Shown here: in pieces, positions 9,430-17,607 of the stretch
How positions within the stretch are numbered: position 1 is the first letter of the stretch
How the letters are laid out: every line of letters begins with the position of its first letter
Assembly (NCBI RefSeq): GCF_018256155.1
Contig: NZ_JAERLY010000002.1
Location: 248,001-312,000 of the forward strand
Length of the DNA: 64,000 bases
From: Gluconobacter sp. Dm-62
GTDB taxonomy: Bacteria > Pseudomonadota > Alphaproteobacteria > Acetobacterales > Acetobacteraceae
Direction: 5' to 3'
Notes under the pieces: generated by a model
Seen by the model: only the letters and a program-made list of their open reading frames with translations
The model's database searches: none
Told to the model about the DNA's origin: nothing
Program-made: the position numbers and the translations under genes

Positions 9430-11541
9430 ATGAAGCGAATGATTTGCGGAGCCTTTTCTATTGGGGCCGTCTTCCTGTGCAGCGAGGCGCATGCGCAGCA
9501 CGCCCCGACGTTCAGCCCAAAAGTTTCGATTGAGGCTCTGACAAACGCTTTCACTAACTTCGTCAATACGCAGAATGGTGTTCTGAAAACGCCGGTAGTT
9601 AACGGCGGTAAAGAGATGATCACCCCAAATTTCGGGGATAACAGCCGATCTCTTGCCAATACCCAATATGTGGACCGGGCTGTGACCGCACTTGGAAGCG
9701 CGGCTTCCGCCTCGTATGCGCTCAAAGAAAATGGATGGCTCAGCAACCCGAATATCCGAGGCGGATCGGCTCCTGGCATGGACGTCAGCGGGGCCCTGAC
9801 AAACGGCATTCTCATATCCAAAGTCATTCAGTCTTGCTCAACCTCGTCGCCAAATATCTATTACGGCGCGGTCAATTCCTCGTCTCAAATGGGCGATCCG
9901 ACAAATACACAACATCTCTTGGCCTCAGGAAATGTCCTGCCGTATTTCAATATCTCAGGCATTGCTGGGACAATCTATGGCGCCGGCGGCGCGATCAGTG
10001 ACGTGTCAGGCCCGATCGGTGTGAGGGGGTTTCAGAACATCCTGAAGACCACCGGAACCAGCGGTATAATTGAGCTTGCTTACACGCATTTCATGACGCC
10101 CGACATCCCATCGAAATACTGGCAGAATATCGAGAACCCAGCCGGCTCACAGTCCATTGATGACAGTACCATGCTGACTCAAACTGGCTTCAAGCCGGCT
10201 GTCGCACTGCTTAATATCCGCCGTGACGTGGATGTAGGCGTTGTCGCAAATGATGACGAGGCCTACCTGACAGCCAATGACGAACATAATTTCCTAAGAT
10301 CAATATCTGACATCAAGAAAAATATACCAACGGTAAAAAATGTCTGGCCGTTTATTCTTCCCAACCGGAGCGGGCACGATTTCGTAACTGATGATTATTG
10401 GACGACAACACGAGACACCTTGCAAAAGGCTGGCGGCGTCGGGATTGACGTTCCGGCTGGTCTCTATTCTCTCAATCGCCCTGGGAGCGTTGCGTCGATT
10501 GCAGAAGAGATCAAATGGGCGAACAGCCTCGGCATCAAGACCGTTGTACTTTTGTCCCCATATGCGGAGGACACGCCCGCGGGTTACGGGAGAAAGGTCT
10601 ATCCTCAGTGGCGTTATGATAGCCAGTTTCTGACGCACGTTCGAAATATCGTAGGATGGCTACAGGCGGCCGGGGCTGCGCCAACTGCCTGGTCCGTCGT
10701 GAGCTATAGTCCGATTCAGTGGTATAACCCTATAAGTGGCACTTTGAGCGGCACAGTTTGCAAGGGATGCACTCGTGTCATAGCTAATCTCATGGGTTCT
10801 GATACAGATTCTGTTAATCAGACCGTCTCGTATGTTGCACGGTGGGTAGCTGAGAATGCACCAACTTCGACCTACACGAACATGCCAAACATGGGTCAAA
10901 TATCGCAGGCATGTGCCGCCACTGTCTTGTCTGGTTATCAATCCGCAAAGCCGGTCATCAGCACAGGGCAAGTCGGCCTGGGCTCTCTCGCGTACACTGA
11001 CTATGACAAGGCTGATCTAAAATACCCTGCGCTTGAAGGGGCCCAGGTAACAGACAACATCAACGTGTTGGGGCCGAATACTCTCGCGTTCGGTGTGGGT
11101 TCCACGACCGCAATTCCATATCTGGGATGGGATGGGAAAAATGGTGGTCTGTCTGTCTGGGGAGCCCCATTCAATATTAAAGGTGGGTATAATCTGAATC
11201 TTTTGGGCGAAAGCTCGCTGGCTATTAATGGTGGGAACCAGTCGTTTGCGGGAACAGGGACGAATGGCATCCAGTTTCAGTCAAAGGACGGGACAAGGAG
11301 CACATGGATCACAGGCGATGGCAACGGCGGTGTGAATGTAGGGAGCTCCGTTTACATCAATAACGTAGGGCAAATATCCCTCGGTAACGTTCTCCAGATC
11401 CGAGGGAACACGAAAGCGGCCATTCTAGCTATCTCTAATCCACAGGACGGAATGCTGGAAAATGATGCGGACGATCATATTCCTCTGATTTATGAGAATG
11501 GGCACTGGTATCCGATCCAGCTCGGAAAAGCACTTCAGTAA
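9430..11541 (+). CDS. Large secreted protein with tail-fibre-like ends, function unknown
   Basis: The 703-residue product starts at ATG 9430, with AAGGA 8 bases upstream, and opens a signal peptide (MKRMICGAFSIGAVFLC, cleavage near AHAQ). Three zones are visible. Residues about 25-110 resemble phage tail-fibre or collar repeats (NSRSLANTQYVDRAV). Residues about 270-560 alternate strands and helices (GIDVPAGLY, IKTVVLLSPY, AWSVVSYSP), as in a TIM-barrel glycosidase-like domain. The last 120 residues are Gly/Asn-rich beta repeats closing with NPQDGMLEND and a short tail, again like phage fibres. I recognise no named family. It is the sole cargo of the tRNA-Cys island. It may be a cell-surface adhesin or a glycan-active protein; no catalytic residues can be assigned. 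Confidence 0.75.
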   Translation: MKRMICGAFSIGAVFLCSEAHAQHAPTFSPKVSIEALTNAFTNFVNTQNGVLKTPVVNGGKEMITPNFGDNSRSLANTQYVDRAVTALGSAASASYALKENGWLSNPNIRGGSAPGMDVSGALTNGILISKVIQSCSTSSPNIYYGAVNSSSQMGDPTNTQHLLASGNVLPYFNISGIAGTIYGAGGAISDVSGPIGVRGFQNILKTTGTSGIIELAYTHFMTPDIPSKYWQNIENPAGSQSIDDSTMLTQTGFKPAVALLNIRRDVDVGVVANDDEAYLTANDEHNFLRSISDIKKNIPTVKNVWPFILPNRSGHDFVTDDYWTTTRDTLQKAGGVGIDVPAGLYSLNRPGSVASIAEEIKWANSLGIKTVVLLSPYAEDTPAGYGRKVYPQWRYDSQFLTHVRNIVGWLQAAGAAPTAWSVVSYSPIQWYNPISGTLSGTVCKGCTRVIANLMGSDTDSVNQTVSYVARWVAENAPTSTYTNMPNMGQISQACAATVLSGYQSAKPVISTGQVGLGSLAYTDYDKADLKYPALEGAQVTDNINVLGPNTLAFGVGSTTAIPYLGWDGKNGGLSVWGAPFNIKGGYNLNLLGESSLAINGGNQSFAGTGTNGIQFQSKDGTRSTWITGDGNGGVNVGSSVYINNVGQISLGNVLQIRGNTKAAILAISNPQDGMLENDADDHIPLIYENGHWYPIQLGKALQ

Positions 11542-11717
11542 CATCCATAAAGCTGTCTCACCTAGCCACCGAACATACTGTTCGATTACGATCGAACTAT
11601 GCGATTAGGCAGGCAAGACGCCTAGTTCGACGCAGGTTTCACGCTCGCTATGATTTGCTCAACACGAGTTGGCAGGTGGAATTTTAAGGCTTTACACCGG
11701 TAAATTCTTGATATTGG

Positions 11718-11734
11718 TCCCGCCCGGACCTCCA
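11718..11734 (+). repeat. attR-type direct repeat (displaced tRNA-Cys 3' end)
   Basis: Exact 17-base copy of 8812-8828. It lies in the 228-base gap between the island gene and glk, with no tRNA body upstream of it, so it is the displaced original 3' end. The bases after CCA (GAGACTTTC) resemble those after the intact tRNA (AAGAGAACTTC), so homology may extend imperfectly. Confidence 0.8.
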
Positions 11735-11769
11735 GAGACTTTCTCAAGAAATCCAGGCTTATCTTGTTT

Positions 11770-12738
11770 TTATGGGTGAGCTTCCGCGTACGCTGCTGCG
11801 GCTCCGAACAGCCCGGGCTGTGGATGAGTGATGATCTTGACCGGCATTTCGGTCATCATCGTTTCGAAACGGCCCTTGGCTACGAAGCGTTCGGCGAATC
11901 CTGAATGTCCGAGGCTGTCGGCCAGGCGCAGTCCCAGACCACCACCGATGACGACGCCACGGGCGCCATGTGCCAGAGCCAGATCGCCGGAAATGGCACC
12001 GAGACTGAGGCAGAAACGCTCCAGCGCGGCTGCTGCGACAGTGTCAGAGCCGTCGAGGGCATTTTTCCACAATGTCCGGTTATCACGCAGGGTGATGGGC
12101 CAGCCCTGCATCTCAGCAATAACTTCGTACAGATTCGTCAGACCCGGTCCTGACACGATCCGCTCGGCGGAGACGCGGCGGAAGCGCAGGCGCAGAGCGC
12201 TGAGGATCTTGTCTTCCAACTCGTCGAGCGGTGGATAATCCAGATGGCCGCCTTCGGTCTCCATGACGAAATAGCGGTCACTGCGACGGAGCAGACACGC
12301 TGCGCCCAGCCCCGTGCCGGGACCGACGATCGTGATGGCGCCTTCGGTTGGAAGATCGATGTCCGGTCCGCAGAGGTGCTTCATGTACGACGAATCGACC
12401 TGGGCGACGGCGTGCGCCACAGCTCCGAAATCGTTGACGAGCACGAAATTGTCGAGGTGCAGTCGCGAGGCGAGCTGACTGGGCTGGATGATCCACGGGT
12501 TGTTGGTCAGCTTGAGGATCTCGCCGTTCACCGGGCAGGCGACTGCAATCCCGGCCTCACGGGGCAGCGTGCGGTTCAGCGAACGGCCAAATGCCTCCCA
12601 GGCCAGAGCCAGGCTGCCATGTTCCGCACATTTCAGCGTCGTGTCTTCACCCAGCGTGACAACCTTGCCATCCTCGATGGTCGCAATTGCAAACCGTGCG
12701 TGCGTTCCACCGATATCGACGGCTACGATTTCCCTCAT
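11770..12738 (-). CDS. glk: Glucokinase
   Basis: The 322-residue product belongs to the ROK-unrelated bacterial Glk family, which phosphorylates glucose with ATP at C6 in the cytoplasm. Visible motifs are the N-terminal phosphate-1 loop VAVDIGGTHARFA, LVNDFGAVAHAV with the catalytic Asp (about residue 102), GPGTGLGAA (phosphate-2), ETEGGHLDYPP, and the adenosine motif VIGGGLGLRL near the C-terminus. Length is standard. In acetic acid bacteria most glucose is oxidised in the periplasm, and glucokinase feeds the part that enters the cytoplasm into the pentose phosphate pathway. The gene sits just past the attR repeat and may be transcribed alone. Confidence 0.95.
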   Translation of the reverse strand: MREIVAVDIGGTHARFAIATIEDGKVVTLGEDTTLKCAEHGSLALAWEAFGRSLNRTLPREAGIAVACPVNGEILKLTNNPWIIQPSQLASRLHLDNFVLVNDFGAVAHAVAQVDSSYMKHLCGPDIDLPTEGAITIVGPGTGLGAACLLRRSDRYFVMETEGGHLDYPPLDELEDKILSALRLRFRRVSAERIVSGPGLTNLYEVIAEMQGWPITLRDNRTLWKNALDGSDTVAAAALERFCLSLGAISGDLALAHGARGVVIGGGLGLRLADSLGHSGFAERFVAKGRFETMMTEMPVKIITHPQPGLFGAAAAYAEAHP

Positions 12739-12852
12739 GGCACCTCAAATCCTCTGGCGATGCATGGCCGATGGCCCGCGCTTTTTCCCATTGCGCAGCA
12801 GTTGCCTACCGGTCCCTTCGCGTCAAGTTCCGGATGCCCTGAAAGCAATTCT

Positions 12853-13656
12853 TCATTGTGTGGGGCGCTGCTTTACCTCCGCCATGCGGAGTAGCCGATG
12901 AACGATGGCCCGGGGTACGACCATTTCGAGGAACCGGGCGACGGCGAACGGCCACGGGAAGAGAAGATGTGCCCTGCCCTGTCCGATGGCTCGCGTGATC
13001 ATGCGGGCGGCACGCTTTGACGAGACGAGGAAAGGTCTCGCCCCCTCAAGGCGCTGGCTCATGGGGGTATCGACATAGCCCGGGGAAATCAGGGTTACCG
13101 AGACATGGTGCGGTGTCATGGCAGCGTGGAGCGCCGTGCTGAAGCGGGCCAGACCAGCCTTTGAGCCGCTATAGGCCGTCGCAACCGGGAGATCGTGGAA
13201 GGCCGCTACCGATCCTATGAGCGCAATTCGCCCACTTTTACGGACGGCCATGCGCGACGCCATTTCAGTCGCGAGGGTCACGGGAGTCGTAAAGTTGACC
13301 AGGGAAATATCGCGAACCTGCTCGGCTGTTTCCGTCAGGGCACCTTCCGGACGAATGTCTCCCAGTCCAGCTCCAAGGATCAGAATGTCGATATGATTTG
13401 CGTCATCTGTCTTGCGCAAAGCTGCCAGTGCGTCTTCGGTCTGGCTCAGATCCAGGGAAAGGGTATCGGCAGTTGCCCCCTTGCGAACGACGTCTGCGGC
13501 GATGTTTTCAAGGCGTTCAGTATTGCGCCCCCAGAGCGTCAGGTGCGTTCCGGGCCTTGCATACCGAAGAGCCAAGGAGGCGCCAATGCCGCTCGATCCT
13601 CCGGTAATAAGGACGTGAAACGGGGGAGTGGTGGGGGAAACAGAAGCATCTGGCAT
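12853..13656 (-). CDS. Short-chain dehydrogenase/reductase
   Basis: The 267-residue product is a classical SDR. The NAD(P) loop is TGGSSGIGASL (about 17-27), a catalytic Ser lies in IALIGSV, and YSGSK provides Tyr and Lys. A PG.VDTPM motif follows the active site. The C-terminal 50 residues, basic and hydrophobic (LLFPWPFAVARFLEMVV), suggest membrane association. The frame is open further upstream to 13887, but alignment to SDRs puts the start at ATG 13656. The substrate is unknown. It diverges from the GNAT-like gene, sharing about 140 bases of upstream DNA. Confidence 0.88.
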   Translation of the reverse strand: MPDASVSPTTPPFHVLITGGSSGIGASLALRYARPGTHLTLWGRNTERLENIAADVVRKGATADTLSLDLSQTEDALAALRKTDDANHIDILILGAGLGDIRPEGALTETAEQVRDISLVNFTTPVTLATEMASRMAVRKSGRIALIGSVAAFHDLPVATAYSGSKAGLARFSTALHAAMTPHHVSVTLISPGYVDTPMSQRLEGARPFLVSSKRAARMITRAIGQGRAHLLFPWPFAVARFLEMVVPRAIVHRLLRMAEVKQRPTQ

Positions 13657-13795
13657 GGAAAACCGCTTTATTCGTGGTCGGATCGGGGCTGGAAGGGTAT
13701 AGCCCTCCCATGCAACAAGATGCGACCCCGTGCCGTACTGGCACATCACCCCGTCGGACGGGATGTTTTTTTCGATCAGAGGTACACCTGCCATT

Positions 13796-14989
13796 ATGAC
13801 ACTGCCCGACAGGACTGACATCCCTGCGCCGCATGATGATCTTGTGGTTCGGCCAGTGACGACGCGGGCTGACCTCAAACTGTTCATGACGCTTCCGCGT
13901 CGTATCTACGCCGGAATGGCGGGCTTCGTCCCGGCTTTCGATATGGAACAGGACGAGCTGCTCAACCCGAAGAAAGCGCCGATTTTTCGCCATGCGAGCA
14001 TCCGGTACTTTCTGGCTTGGCGTGGCAAAACGGCTGTAGGACGCATCGCTGCCATTGTTGACCATCGTGCCATCGAGCACTGGGGCATGAAAATTGGCTG
14101 CTTTGGTGCTCTGGATGCTGTTCCGGAAGGCGGCGTGGTCAGTGCCCTTCTGGAAACGGCACGGGCCTGGCTGCGCCTTCAGGGGATGCAGACGATGCGC
14201 GGGCCGGTCACCCTCAGCGGAAACGGCGAATCCGGCCTGATGATCGAAGGTCAGGACCAGCCGCTGATGGTTGCCATGCCCTGGCATCCACGTTTGATGG
14301 GCAAGCTGGTCGAGGACGCCGGCTACAAGCCGGTGGAAGACCTGCTGAGTTACAAGCTCGATCTGGACGACCAGACGGAGTCGCGTTTCAAGGTTCCGGG
14401 CGATCTGAAGGTCGGAGAAGGACGGCTGGGTTCCATTGCCATTCGCCGTCTGTCGAAAAAGCAGATTGCGCAGCAGGGCGAAATCCTGCGTCAGCTCTAT
14501 AACGATGCCTGGAGCGACAAGTTCAACTTCGTACCGCTTCAGGACTACGAGATGAAGGCCATGATCAAGCAGCTTGGTCCGGTCCTTCGCCCTGAACATT
14601 ACGTCCAGATCGACCAGAATGGTGAACCCGTTGCCATGGCGCTGGTGGTGCCCAATCTTTACGATATCGCGGGTGACCTTGGCGGCTCCCCCTCGCCTCT
14701 TGGTTGGGTAAAGCTTGCGGCACGCCTGACCACGCATCGCTTTCATTCCGCCCGGGTCATTTTGCTCGGCGTGACGCAGCGTCTGCGCGGTACGGTTCTG
14801 GGTGCGCTTTTGCCGTCGCTTGCCATTGCTGAGTTGATGCGTCGCCGGAAGTCCCTGCCGTATTCCTGGGTTGAACTGGGCTGGATTCAGGCTTCTGATT
14901 CCAACATGCGCAATCTGGCAGAAAGCATCGTGCCTGAACCGCATAAGCGGTACCGGCTCTACGAACGTCCCATCGCCGATCCGGCCTGA
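13796..14989 (+). CDS. GNAT-like N-acetyltransferase family protein
   Basis: The product is about 397 residues from ATG 13796; an open frame reaches back to 13730, so the start is not certain. The N-terminal half contains a GNAT-like fold (VVRPVTTRADLKLFMTLP, GRIAAIVDH and a later RGPVTLSGNGESGLM), and a second half repeats a GNAT-like pattern (EPVAMALVVPN, WVELGWIQASDSNMRN). This double-GNAT layout is common in alphaproteobacterial proteins annotated only as GNAT-like or hypothetical; some lie beside lipid genes. The acyl donor and acceptor are unknown. It diverges from the SDR and converges on thiL. Confidence 0.75.
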   Translation: MTLPDRTDIPAPHDDLVVRPVTTRADLKLFMTLPRRIYAGMAGFVPAFDMEQDELLNPKKAPIFRHASIRYFLAWRGKTAVGRIAAIVDHRAIEHWGMKIGCFGALDAVPEGGVVSALLETARAWLRLQGMQTMRGPVTLSGNGESGLMIEGQDQPLMVAMPWHPRLMGKLVEDAGYKPVEDLLSYKLDLDDQTESRFKVPGDLKVGEGRLGSIAIRRLSKKQIAQQGEILRQLYNDAWSDKFNFVPLQDYEMKAMIKQLGPVLRPEHYVQIDQNGEPVAMALVVPNLYDIAGDLGGSPSPLGWVKLAARLTTHRFHSARVILLGVTQRLRGTVLGALLPSLAIAELMRRRKSLPYSWVELGWIQASDSNMRNLAESIVPEPHKRYRLYERPIADPA

Positions 14990-15016
14990 AGCCGCAGGTT
15001 TACAGGGCGGCCTTCA

Positions 15017-15994
15017 TTAGAAATGCTGCCAGCCGCCCTGTTCCGGGACGATATCCTGTCCCTTCGCGTCTAGAAGCCTGACACCCGCACCCTTGTGAAC
15101 CGCTCCAATGCGGTGAACGGAAATATTTGATGCCCGGCACGCTTCTTGAAGGGCTACTGACCGATCCGGCGGGCACGTGAGCAGCAATTCGTAATCATCG
15201 CCGCCGCATAAACACTGCATGAGCCACTCCGGCCCACATGCCGCAGCTGCACGTGATATCGGAACGACATCTGCCTCAACTGCAAGCTGAACGCCGGATT
15301 CTTCTGCGATATGGCCACAATCCTGAATCAGGCCATCTGAAATATCCATAGCCGCATTAACAATGCCATGAAGCTGAAGCCCTGTTCTGGGGCGCGGCAG
15401 ATGATACCGTTCCGCCAGAAAACCAGATGGATCTTCCAGTCTGCCCTGCAGCACGAGAAGTCCCAGAGCCGCGTCTCCGATCGTGCCGGTGACCCAGATT
15501 TCGTCTCCGGGTCGGGCGCTGTTGCGGCGAAGTGCTGTATTTTGGCGGAGAAGTCCGAATACCGTAGCGGAAAGAACCATTGGTCCTGAAATGGACGTGG
15601 TATCGCCGCCGATCAGATGAATGCCATAGCGCTTCTGGTCGTCCCCCAGTCCGCGTGAAAATGCATCGAACCAGTTTTCGTCGTGTCGTCCCCCGCGTGG
15701 GACAGTTACGTTGAGCGTGTAAGCATAGGGCCGTGCGCCCATAGCTGCCAGATCGGAGAGGTTACAGCGTAACAGCTTGCGGCCCAGGGTCTCTGGCGGA
15801 TCGTCGGGGAGGAAATGGACGTTCTCGACCATGGTGTCGGTCGAAATGGCAAATTCCTCGCCTTCGGGGCTGCGCATCAGGGCGCAGTCATCCCGGAGAT
15901 CGAGACTTTCCGCTCCGGCGAGAGGGCGGAAATGACGGGCAATGAAGCCGAACTCGCCTGCCCCGGCTCCTTCGTTGCCCGACATCTTCGTCAT
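15017..15994 (-). CDS. thiL: Thiamine-monophosphate kinase
   Basis: ThiL uses ATP to convert thiamine monophosphate to the cofactor thiamine diphosphate. The 325-residue product shows the AIR-synthase/ThiL fold: DDCALMR near residue 35, AISTDTMVENVHF, the metal-binding LIGGDTTS (about 128-135), AMDISDGLIQD and GGDDYELL near the C-terminus. Length is usual. It is the last gene of nrdR-nusB-thiL, starting 3 bases after nusB ends, so translation is likely coupled. A second in-frame ATG lies three codons in. Confidence 0.95.
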   Translation of the reverse strand: MTKMSGNEGAGAGEFGFIARHFRPLAGAESLDLRDDCALMRSPEGEEFAISTDTMVENVHFLPDDPPETLGRKLLRCNLSDLAAMGARPYAYTLNVTVPRGGRHDENWFDAFSRGLGDDQKRYGIHLIGGDTTSISGPMVLSATVFGLLRQNTALRRNSARPGDEIWVTGTIGDAALGLLVLQGRLEDPSGFLAERYHLPRPRTGLQLHGIVNAAMDISDGLIQDCGHIAEESGVQLAVEADVVPISRAAAACGPEWLMQCLCGGDDYELLLTCPPDRSVALQEACRASNISVHRIGAVHKGAGVRLLDAKGQDIVPEQGGWQHF

Positions 15995-15997
15995 GGA

Positions 15998-16483
15998 TCA
16001 GACGTTGCCGTCGTTGCCGCGGCGGCTGAGCGTATCGAGGATCCCGTTGACCATCTTGGGTTCGTCGCCCGAAAAGAAGCCGTGGGCCACATCCAGATAT
16101 TCGTTGATGATGATGCGGTCGGGCGTATCGGTGCCGATCAGTTCGAACACGGCAGCGCGCAGCAGAGCCCGAAGGACCGGGTCCAGACGCGGCAGCGGCC
16201 ACTGTTCGGGCAGAACGTCGCTCAGCTTCGCATCGATGTCATCCTGCCGGCGTGTGACGCCGAGGACGATTTCCTGAAACAGCTTCAGATCGGCGTCTGG
16301 AATATGTCCATCGTCGAAAGACGCCGTGGAGCTGACACGGCGATGACGGATGAACTGGCTGATGACGGTTTCCGCTGTATCGCCGGACTGCTCGCACTGG
16401 AACAGCGCCTGAACGGCCGCAACGCGGGCAACGGTCCGGCTGCGCCGTGTCGGGTTGGCGGCTGGGGCGTCGGTAACAGTCAT
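15998..16483 (-). CDS. nusB: Transcription antitermination factor NusB
   Basis: The 161-residue all-helical RNA-binding protein joins NusE (S10) on boxA of rRNA leader transcripts and helps RNA polymerase read through. Typical features are the basic N-terminus [36 protein letters not shown] in the middle and [21 protein letters not shown] with the family's near-terminal LD.L. The start overlaps the nrdR stop by 4 bases (ATGA). The nrdR-nusB-thiL order is common in alphaproteobacteria. Confidence 0.95.
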   Translation of the reverse strand: MTVTDAPAANPTRRSRTVARVAAVQALFQCEQSGDTAETVISQFIRHRRVSSTASFDDGHIPDADLKLFQEIVLGVTRRQDDIDAKLSDVLPEQWPLPRLDPVLRALLRAAVFELIGTDTPDRIIINEYLDVAHGFFSGDEPKMVNGILDTLSRRGNDGNV

Positions 16484-16980
16484 GGTGTCTCCTGGGAGTC
16501 GTCGGGGGACGGTGTGTCCGTGTCCCCGGGAATGGGTTTCATGTCGGCGAGGATTTTCGAGAACGCCTCGACCTCGCGGAAGTCGCGGTAGACGCTGGTG
16601 AAGCGGACATAGGCCACACCGTCCACTTCGCGCAATGCATCCATCGCGAGCTGGCCGATGCGATGGGAAGAAATCTCATGTTCTCCCGAGGCCTCAAGCT
16701 GCCGGACCAGCCCGTTAACAAGGCGCTCCTGACGCTCTTCGGGAACCGGTCTTTTGCGCAGGGCAACACGGATGGAACGTGCAAGCTTGTCCCGGTCAAA
16801 GGGGACGCGCCTGCCGTCGGCCTTGGTGACGGAGAGTTCGCGGAGCTGGACACGCTCCACGGTCGTGAAACGTTGCGTACACGCTGAACAGACGCGCCGA
16901 CGGCGGATCGCAACGCCGTCTTCGGTGGAGCGGCTGTCCTTGACCTGGGTATCGTCGTGTCCGCAAAAAGGGCAACGCAT
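16480..16980 (-). CDS. nrdR: Transcriptional repressor NrdR
   Basis: NrdR is a nucleotide-sensing repressor of ribonucleotide reductase operons that binds NrdR boxes. The 166-residue product has an N-terminal zinc ribbon (CPFCG at 3-7 and CSAC about 31-34), followed by an ATP-cone ([20 protein letters not shown], about residues 51-70). The tail after about residue 145 is Pro/Asp-rich and slightly longer than in E. coli. It heads the nrdR-nusB-thiL operon and diverges from the PCu(A)C-like gene. Confidence 0.96.
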   Translation of the reverse strand: MRCPFCGHDDTQVKDSRSTEDGVAIRRRRVCSACTQRFTTVERVQLRELSVTKADGRRVPFDRDKLARSIRVALRKRPVPEERQERLVNGLVRQLEASGEHEISSHRIGQLAMDALREVDGVAYVRFTSVYRDFREVEAFSKILADMKPIPGDTDTPSPDDSQETP

Positions 16981-17111
16981 TCGCGATCCTGAGTGTTCGG
17001 GCCTTGTCGGGGCCGGGGAAATGGGAGCACTTTACCGGATGATGCGTTCCGGCCCAAATGGGCTCCTCCAACGGGCTTCGGGAAATCGCGCACAACACCG
17101 GGAGACTGTCG

Positions 17112-17603
17112 TTGAAACGGGTATCTGTCCTGTCCGCCCTCTTTGCTCTTTCCACTGTTCAGGCCATGGCCCAGCAGGCCTCTCCAGGGATGGTAGCGGC
17201 GCCAGATGCCGATCATGATGCGCAGCGGGTGGTGGTCATGGACGGGACATTCCGTCCCTCAGCCTATTTCCCGAACCGGGGGGCCGGTTATTTCACGATT
17301 CGCAATGACGACAGCGTTGATCACCTGCTGAAGGGGATTTCTTCTCCGCTATGTCAGAATGTCGTTGCGCATCATACGAACCAGCAGCAGACGGAAGGGG
17401 CGAACGACCTTTTCACACATCTCGCTCTGCCGCATGAATCAACGATGATTTTCCCGCGTTCGGGTTATCATATGATGTGTATGGGCATCCGGCAGATGCC
17501 CGCTGCCGGCAGCAAGGTGCCGTTCACGTTCGATATTCTCAATGGTGGCAGCATCACCATCAGTTTCACCGTCACTGCGCCTGACGAACTGACGCACGAC
17601 TGA
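17112..17603 (+). CDS. PCu(A)C-like periplasmic copper chaperone, variant ligands
   Basis: The product is 163 residues if translation begins at TTG 17112. I prefer this because it is preceded by GGGAG at a good distance and opens directly onto a signal peptide (KRVSVLSALFALST, cleavage near AMAQ). The ATG at 17058 would add 18 unlikely residues. The mature part has the PCu(A)C fold (GAGYFTIRND, then PFTFDILNGG). These proteins deliver Cu(I) to cytochrome oxidase CuA. The canonical H(M)X10MX21HXM ligand set is only partly present: a His pair in VVAHHTN and HMM in GYHMMCMG remain, while the central Met residues are missing. Metal binding is therefore uncertain. Confidence 0.8.
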   Translation: MKRVSVLSALFALSTVQAMAQQASPGMVAAPDADHDAQRVVVMDGTFRPSAYFPNRGAGYFTIRNDDSVDHLLKGISSPLCQNVVAHHTNQQQTEGANDLFTHLALPHESTMIFPRSGYHMMCMGIRQMPAAGSKVPFTFDILNGGSITISFTVTAPDELTHD

Positions 17604-17607
17604 CGTT

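Larger units (their letters stand above)
8812..11734. mobile_element. Small integrated island at tRNA-Cys (no integrase left)
   Basis: The 2.9-kb segment is bounded by the 17-bp repeats of the tRNA-Cys 3' end. It is visibly more AT-rich than flanking tolC and glk and holds one large gene for a secreted protein with tail-fibre-like ends. No integrase, relaxase or transposase gene is readable inside, so it is best described as a remnant of a larger element or a satellite cassette moved by a helper integrase. The att interpretation is inference from the repeat and base composition. Confidence 0.65.

Noticed and set aside
13517-14944. Long minus-strand open frame across the GNAT-like gene.
   Set aside because: It is antisense to a gene with clear acetyltransferase motifs; its own product has no motif and an odd His/Arg-rich composition.
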